Source: Tetragonia tetragonoides (Eukaryota; Streptophyta; Magnoliopsida; Caryophyllales; Aizoaceae). Taken from it: a DNA stretch of 64,000 nucleotides. Location: contig CM076148.1 in the NCBI GenBank assembly GCA_038025085.1, forward strand, positions 1,552,501-1,616,500. The letters are read 5' to 3'. The notes beneath the pieces were generated by a model that was given only the letters and a program-made list of their open reading frames with translations, was not told the DNA's origin and did no database searches. Within the stretch, counting starts at the first letter, position 1. Each line of letters opens with the position of its first letter. Shown here in pieces: positions 59,314-64,000 of this stretch. The position numbers and the translations under genes were made by a program.

Positions 59314-61400
59314 GTGTTGGATACAAAAGCAGCTTTTTTGCTTCAGCTATTGCTGCTGTTGCTGCTGATGTTGAAGAATTCTTAGGGCTGATCCATAATA
59401 GAAGGAATTATCTGATGGCTAGCGGCCACATTGGCCAGCAACCACAGGGCGTAGGAGGTTTTAACTTCTTGTATGGTTTTTTGTGGCTTTTATCATTCTT
59501 AGTTTACAAGCAAATATCATTCTTAGTTTGAGTTTGAGCTGTTGGATTTTAATTCAATAACTCATGGTTGAGATCAAATTATGAAGACATTTTGCCCTCT
59601 GTCCTGACTGGGCAGGAATGCTTTGTCGCCCCCCCTCTCCTCAGGGGGTGCATCTGTAGTGGCCTGTTCTTCTACGTATTAGATTGTCCTCCCCCCTTGC
59701 TAGTTCAAATTGTGTTGTTGAGAAATACAATACAAGGATGATGGTTAGTACAACTCCTAGGTCATTTGTTTCTGGTCCCGAGTTTTCAAGATATTCACAT
59801 TGCTCTCCGCATTAGCTTATCAACTTACTCTATGTTGATCCTGTATTTTGCCTAACAAGTGTACCTCCCCAGTTTTAAGTGGTAAATGACAATATAAAGA
59901 CTTAGTCTGCTTTCTGTAGCAACATTTTTCCTCTGGGGGTAGTGAAGCAGCAAATCTCAGTTATTGATGACAACTTGACAAGTCGTCTGAGGATGCTGAA
60001 GCCAAGATCCAAGGACTGTTGTATGTCGAGGAATTATGAAATGTTCCTTCAGTTATGACATGGTGTACTGTTAAGTATAATTTTTTGGATGTGTAGAAAA
60101 AGTAGTCATTTTCTTCAAATAGTAACAGAAGATGAATTGTTGTGAAATGTTTGGGTTACAGTACAATAAATAAATCTTTTAAATTTGAGGTGTTATTGTC
60201 AAATGATAACTAAGTTCAGATGAAGGGAGTAGCTTAAAAGCAGAGGACATATGCATCTTGCGTATATTATACTAACCTGCTTTTGATTTGGTGTTGATAA
60301 TCTAGTGCAGCTACGAGAATGACTTACTAATGGCCTGCTGTTTCTTCGTGCAGATATGTTGAGTTTGTTTCTTTTGTGGAGACACCTGAAGTCAAATGGA
60401 CGGAAGTAGTTTACACACATTTCGTGCAACGCATCATAAGTCATGTATAGCTAGTTTCTTTTGTGCAGGAATGTATAACTAGTTTCTTTTGTGGAGACAC
60501 CTGAAGTCAAATGGGCGGAAGTAGTTTACACACATTTCGTGCAACGCATCATAAGTCATGTACGGTTCGAACTACTAGTGCTCAGGGCGGTAGGTAAATC
60601 GATTTGCGAATTTGATTGGCTCCGTCGTGGTGGATTATTACACTCTTCATTATGGAACCAAAGTTACACTATGCAATGATGCTAATCGTTAATTTTTTTT
60701 ATTGTTAAATTTGAATATGAAGATTTTGTGAGGTAATAATCTCGTTGGTAAGGAATAAGTATAATAGTGAAATCGAACTTGACGGCAATCATAAATTTGA
60801 TATATCAGGGTGGCAATAATCACGATAAACCCCTTCTTTTCTTTCTTTCTTTCTTTTTTCTTTGACCAGCAGGAGGAACTTGACGATAATGTGGAGAAAT
60901 AGAGATGATATCCAGAAATGAAGTAGAATCACATTAGAAAAATTTGAGACAAGAAACATGTATGCACAGAGTAGAGAGTTACACACATACATCTATAATA
61001 AAAGGTATATACCATGTACTCTACGATATACATAAATAATATATCTACATGTGTAAATTTTATCGTGAAATATTTTAATTTGTTTCTTTTTTCAGTTTTC
61101 AAGCTTTAAAGGTAATTGGGGTACATTATCACATGACCTTTGTGTATCCTAAATAATATGAAAAAATAGGAAAAAAAAAAAACAATGATTGCAGATAATA
61201 AATTTTCGAGTCTCATCCGGAAGTCGAAATACCTATAGCCTGTTTTACCTTCATCCGGGCATCCTCTGCTCCAGCAGGTGGGTCTGAAATGCCAAAAAAA
61301 TGAGATGTGTTATTCTTTATTATTTTGGTAAAAAAGGTGAAATATATATATTAAACAATTTACAAGATATATCAGCCATGCTAACGGTAACAAGAGCATT
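59314..61400. other. Intergenic right of the MITE
   Basis: Mostly AT-rich sequence without a recognised gene. It contains an 80-base tandem duplication at 60368-60562, a TTTC run near 60837-60858 and poly-A near 61170. A frame near 59330-59490 (with AIAAVAADVEEFLGLIHNRR) is open but unrecognised. Confidence 0.4.
60368..60562 (+). repeat. Tandem duplication of an 80-bp open segment
   Basis: TTTCTTTTGTGGAGACACCT through GTGCAACGCATCATAAGTCA occurs at 60368-60447 and 60483-60562, nearly identical. Both are open in the frame reading VSFVETPEVKW(T/A)EVVYTH then FVQRIISHV, which I do not recognise. The spacer repeats the TTTCTTTTGTG start once more. Confidence 0.85.
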
Positions 61401-61439
61401 TATCCTTATCATCAAAATAACCTTAGCAAAACAACGATT

Positions 61440-61605
61440 TATTAGTTAAATATATTGCCATAATCGCACTCAACTGATTAAGCTCATCAACATTGGGAGA
61501 TGGTTCATTACAAATTTTTTCTAAGTCACCTAAAATCAAGTTTACTAGCAATTGTGCTTCAGTATCAGATTCAATAGATTCAATAAATTCAACTGATCAC
61601 TCCAT
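61440..61605 (-). pseudogene. ZIP4-like fragment 3, N-terminal part only
   Basis: Minus translation gives VEFIESIESDTEAQLLVNLI, LGDLEKICNEPSPNVDELNQ and LSAIM. This aligns with MEFIEFEILVEAESTVCLIL, NDLEFFYNEPSPDVGDLNRL and SAIL of the fragment at 55656-56159. The upstream GA-rich leader is also similar. The frame ends in non-homologous sequence near 61440. Confidence 0.65.
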
Positions 61606-61654
61606 TGATGAGAGGGAGAGTTGTGGACTGAGAGAGAAAGATGAGAGTTGAAGG

Positions 61655-62292
<638 letters not shown>

Positions 62293-62395
62293 TTAGTTGT
62301 CGTGAATCAATTACACCTGGGTTTAATTATCTGTTTGGTGCTGCTAAGCAAAGAACTAATCCAGTTAGCTTTCAAGCCCTTTTGATGCTGTCTAA

Positions 62396-62975
62396 ATACA
62401 TTATTTTTATGGATAAAATTGCTTTTTGGAATGTTAGAGGAATGGGTAGGAGAAATGTTGGTGAAGAGATTAAACTGTTTTGCAAGATTCATCAAGTCCA
62501 TCTTATAGCACTTGTTGAGACTAAAGTGCAATATGAACCCTCTATCCCAGTAGTGAATCAGTTCGGCTTCTCTAACTTTGATTTTATGCTTTTATGTAGG
62601 CTTTTCAGGTGGTATTTAGGTAATGTGATAATCTCAATGTGTTGATCTTACTATTATATATAAAGATGTGCGTTTTATTGCCTTGCTTCTTAAAGATTAT
62701 GCAAATTCTCAACCTCTAGTTGTTATATTTTGTTATGCACCAGCACAATCTGCTCATAAAAATCAATTTTGGGCTGACCTTTTTACCTATTGCAGTATTA
62801 TCACAGTTCCTTATGTTTTAATGGGTGATCTGAATGAGATTGGTAAGGGAACATAAAACCTTGGGGGTACAACTCCAAATCAAAGCAGGTTTGACAGATT
62901 AAACTCATTTAAATTCAATGCCGATGTTATGGACATCCCTTTTGTTGGTGCTTTTCTCACTTGGAGGAAAAAAAG
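62396..62975 (+). mobile_element. L1-type LINE ORF2 N-terminal (endonuclease) fragment, broken
   Basis: Plus frames give MDKIAFWNVRGMGRRNVGEE, then KLFCKIHQVHLIALVETKV, later VVIFCYAPAQSAHKNQFWAD and YVLMGDLNEIGKGT, then DVMDIPFVGAFLTWRKK. These are the beginning (WNVRG, ETKV) and middle (GDLNE, FTW-like) of an APE-type endonuclease. Stops and frame changes interrupt it, and it is cut at 62975 by a copia LTR. It belongs to a different LINE family from the one at 21493-27836. Confidence 0.8.
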
Positions 62976-63194
62976 TGATAGAGAATCAATATCCCATGAT
63001 TTTCTCACTTGATTGTAGCTGTAAATATCTTGTGATCTTCTACATTATTCTTCTCCTTGATTCTCGTTATTTGATTAGGATTGTATCTACTTTTAGCTTA
63101 GTTGTTATCTCTTGTAAATCTCCAGTGTATGTATATATATGCTGTTATACTAATCGAAACATAAGCAAGCTTTTCACTCAATCACTTCTCTTCA
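62976..63194 (+). mobile_element. Copia 5' LTR
   Basis: The segment starts TGATAGAGAATCAATATCCC and ends CTTCTCTTCA, followed after two bases by the initiator-Met-tRNA primer-binding site. It interrupts the LINE endonuclease right after WRKK. Length is about 219 bases. Confidence 0.75.
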
Positions 63195-63196
63195 TA

Positions 63197-63208
63197 TGGT
63201 ATCAGAGC
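63197..63208 (+). other. Primer-binding site of a copia element
   Basis: TGGTATCAGAGC is the standard initiator methionine tRNA primer-binding site of plant Ty1/copia elements, two bases after the LTR end. Confidence 0.92.
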
Positions 63209-63288
63209 ACTGATCCAACATTATTATTATTTTTTTCTCTTCTTCCATTGTCACGGCTATCCATTAACACCATTCACCTTCTCTCTCA

Positions 63289-63516
63289 ATGGCTTCTCCC
63301 AATCAATCTCTCATACCAAACACTAATGATGCCAATAATCCTTTCATCATTATCTCTCTCTCTCATATCCTCAAACTTACTCCCACCACCTACATATCCT
63401 GGAAAACCCAACTTGAAGCCACTCTTATTGGCTATGATCTCCAAAAATTCATTGATGGCTCTAACCCTGCTCCCCCCAAAACCATCACTACAAATGGCAC
63501 CATGATGAGTGCGTAA
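63289..63516 (+). pseudogene. Copia Gag N-terminal fragment, cut by a gypsy LTR
   Basis: The frame MASPNQSLIPNTND, then NPFIIISLSHILKLTPTTYI, SWKTQLEATLIGYDLQKFID and GSNPAPPKTIT is the N-terminus of plant copia Gag (typically KLTxxNYLxWKxQxxxLLxGxxLxxFIDGS). True homology ends about residue 72, where a new LTR begins at 63503. The rest of the copia element is not in the window. Confidence 0.88.
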
Positions 63517-64000
63517 TTAGAGTCATTTTCCATGTGATAAACGCACTCATTTGATTGGTTTCATGGTAATTATATCATTTCTTTGTGAGATTTTATGATT
63601 ATTGTGAGAAAGATGACTACTTGGGGTATGTTTATGTTTTGATGTGTTTTTAGGACATTTTGAGACCCCGAGGCTTGGTAGAGACTTTGGAGATGATTTG
63701 GAATCGCAATCGTCAAAGAAGAAGTCGAGGAAGATGCCATAGAGAAAGCCAAGCGAGAAGAGAAGTGCAAAAACGAAGTTCTAGGCAAAATTGCACTTGC
63801 ACGACCATGCGAGTTTGAAGGCTAAACCTTGCATGACCATGCAAGTAAGTCAGTGAGCTCAAGAAGGGTTGCACGACCAAGCAAATTTCCTTTGTATTTT
63901 CTGCACGACCATGCAAGCTGACGGATTTCGCGAATTTAACTCGTGGCTTCTCCTATTCCTGGGGTTTCTTTCCCAATTCCGAATTGATTCATTTTGGGGC
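63503..64000 (+). mobile_element. Gypsy-type LTR, left part, runs off the window
   Basis: The segment starts TGATGAGTGCGTAATTAG and soon has AACGCACTCATTTGATTGG, the opening I associate with many Ty3/gypsy LTRs of eudicots. Inside, a GCACGACCATGC(G/A)AG motif occurs near 63799 and 63902, with variants at 63832 and 63870. It enters the copia gag. The element probably continues right of position 64000. Confidence 0.6.

Overview
This is a window of plant nuclear DNA: AT-rich, intron-containing genes with plant-only products (chloroplast starch synthase, nuclear-encoded plastid ATP synthase gamma, a PPR protein), separated and interrupted by LINEs, SINEs, LTR retrotransposons and MITE-like elements. 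The plastid ATP synthase gamma transit peptide begins almost like the spinach protein as I remember it, so a eudicot, perhaps in Caryophyllales, is my best guess; species is not determinable by eye.

Left part (1-16.5 kb). The 5' three coding exons of a starch synthase III gene run on the minus strand (5086 to 1622); the catalytic part lies off the left edge. Its introns carry a LINE 3' relic, a SINE and an internal duplication. Then come a small conserved plant protein (8265-8573, plus), an intronless ATPC gene (10416-11501, minus) and a P-class PPR gene (13397-15371, minus) with one frameshift.

Middle (about 16.9-39 kb). This is a gene-poor block of about 22 kb made almost entirely of degenerate, mutually similar non-coding modules, present two to seven times each. 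A 6.3-kb L1-type LINE with a 15-bp target-site duplication and an open 1212-codon ORF2 has landed in it (21493-27836), together with SINE pieces and a 122-bp solo-LTR-like insertion.

Right part (40.7-64 kb). A nine-exon minus-strand gene (52636 to 40724, about 1412 codons) encodes a GON4L-like acidic SANT/Myb nuclear protein. Its fourth intron holds a decayed RTE-type LINE ending in a SINE-like (TTG)n tail, 48 nt from the splice acceptor. Beyond it are three fragments resembling the N-terminus of ZIP4/SPO22 (two in a direct repeat), a LINE 3' end, a conserved small proline-rich protein (58122-58532, minus), a 736-bp PIF/Harbinger-like MITE whose core is a large TAA/TTA microsatellite, and at the right edge a nest of LINE, copia and gypsy pieces plus a (TA)n tract.

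The host genes are unrelated housekeeping or regulatory genes with no operon-like logic. The novelty lies in the 22-kb modular repeat block, the insertion structures, the coding repeat in starch synthase III and the ZIP4-like fragments.
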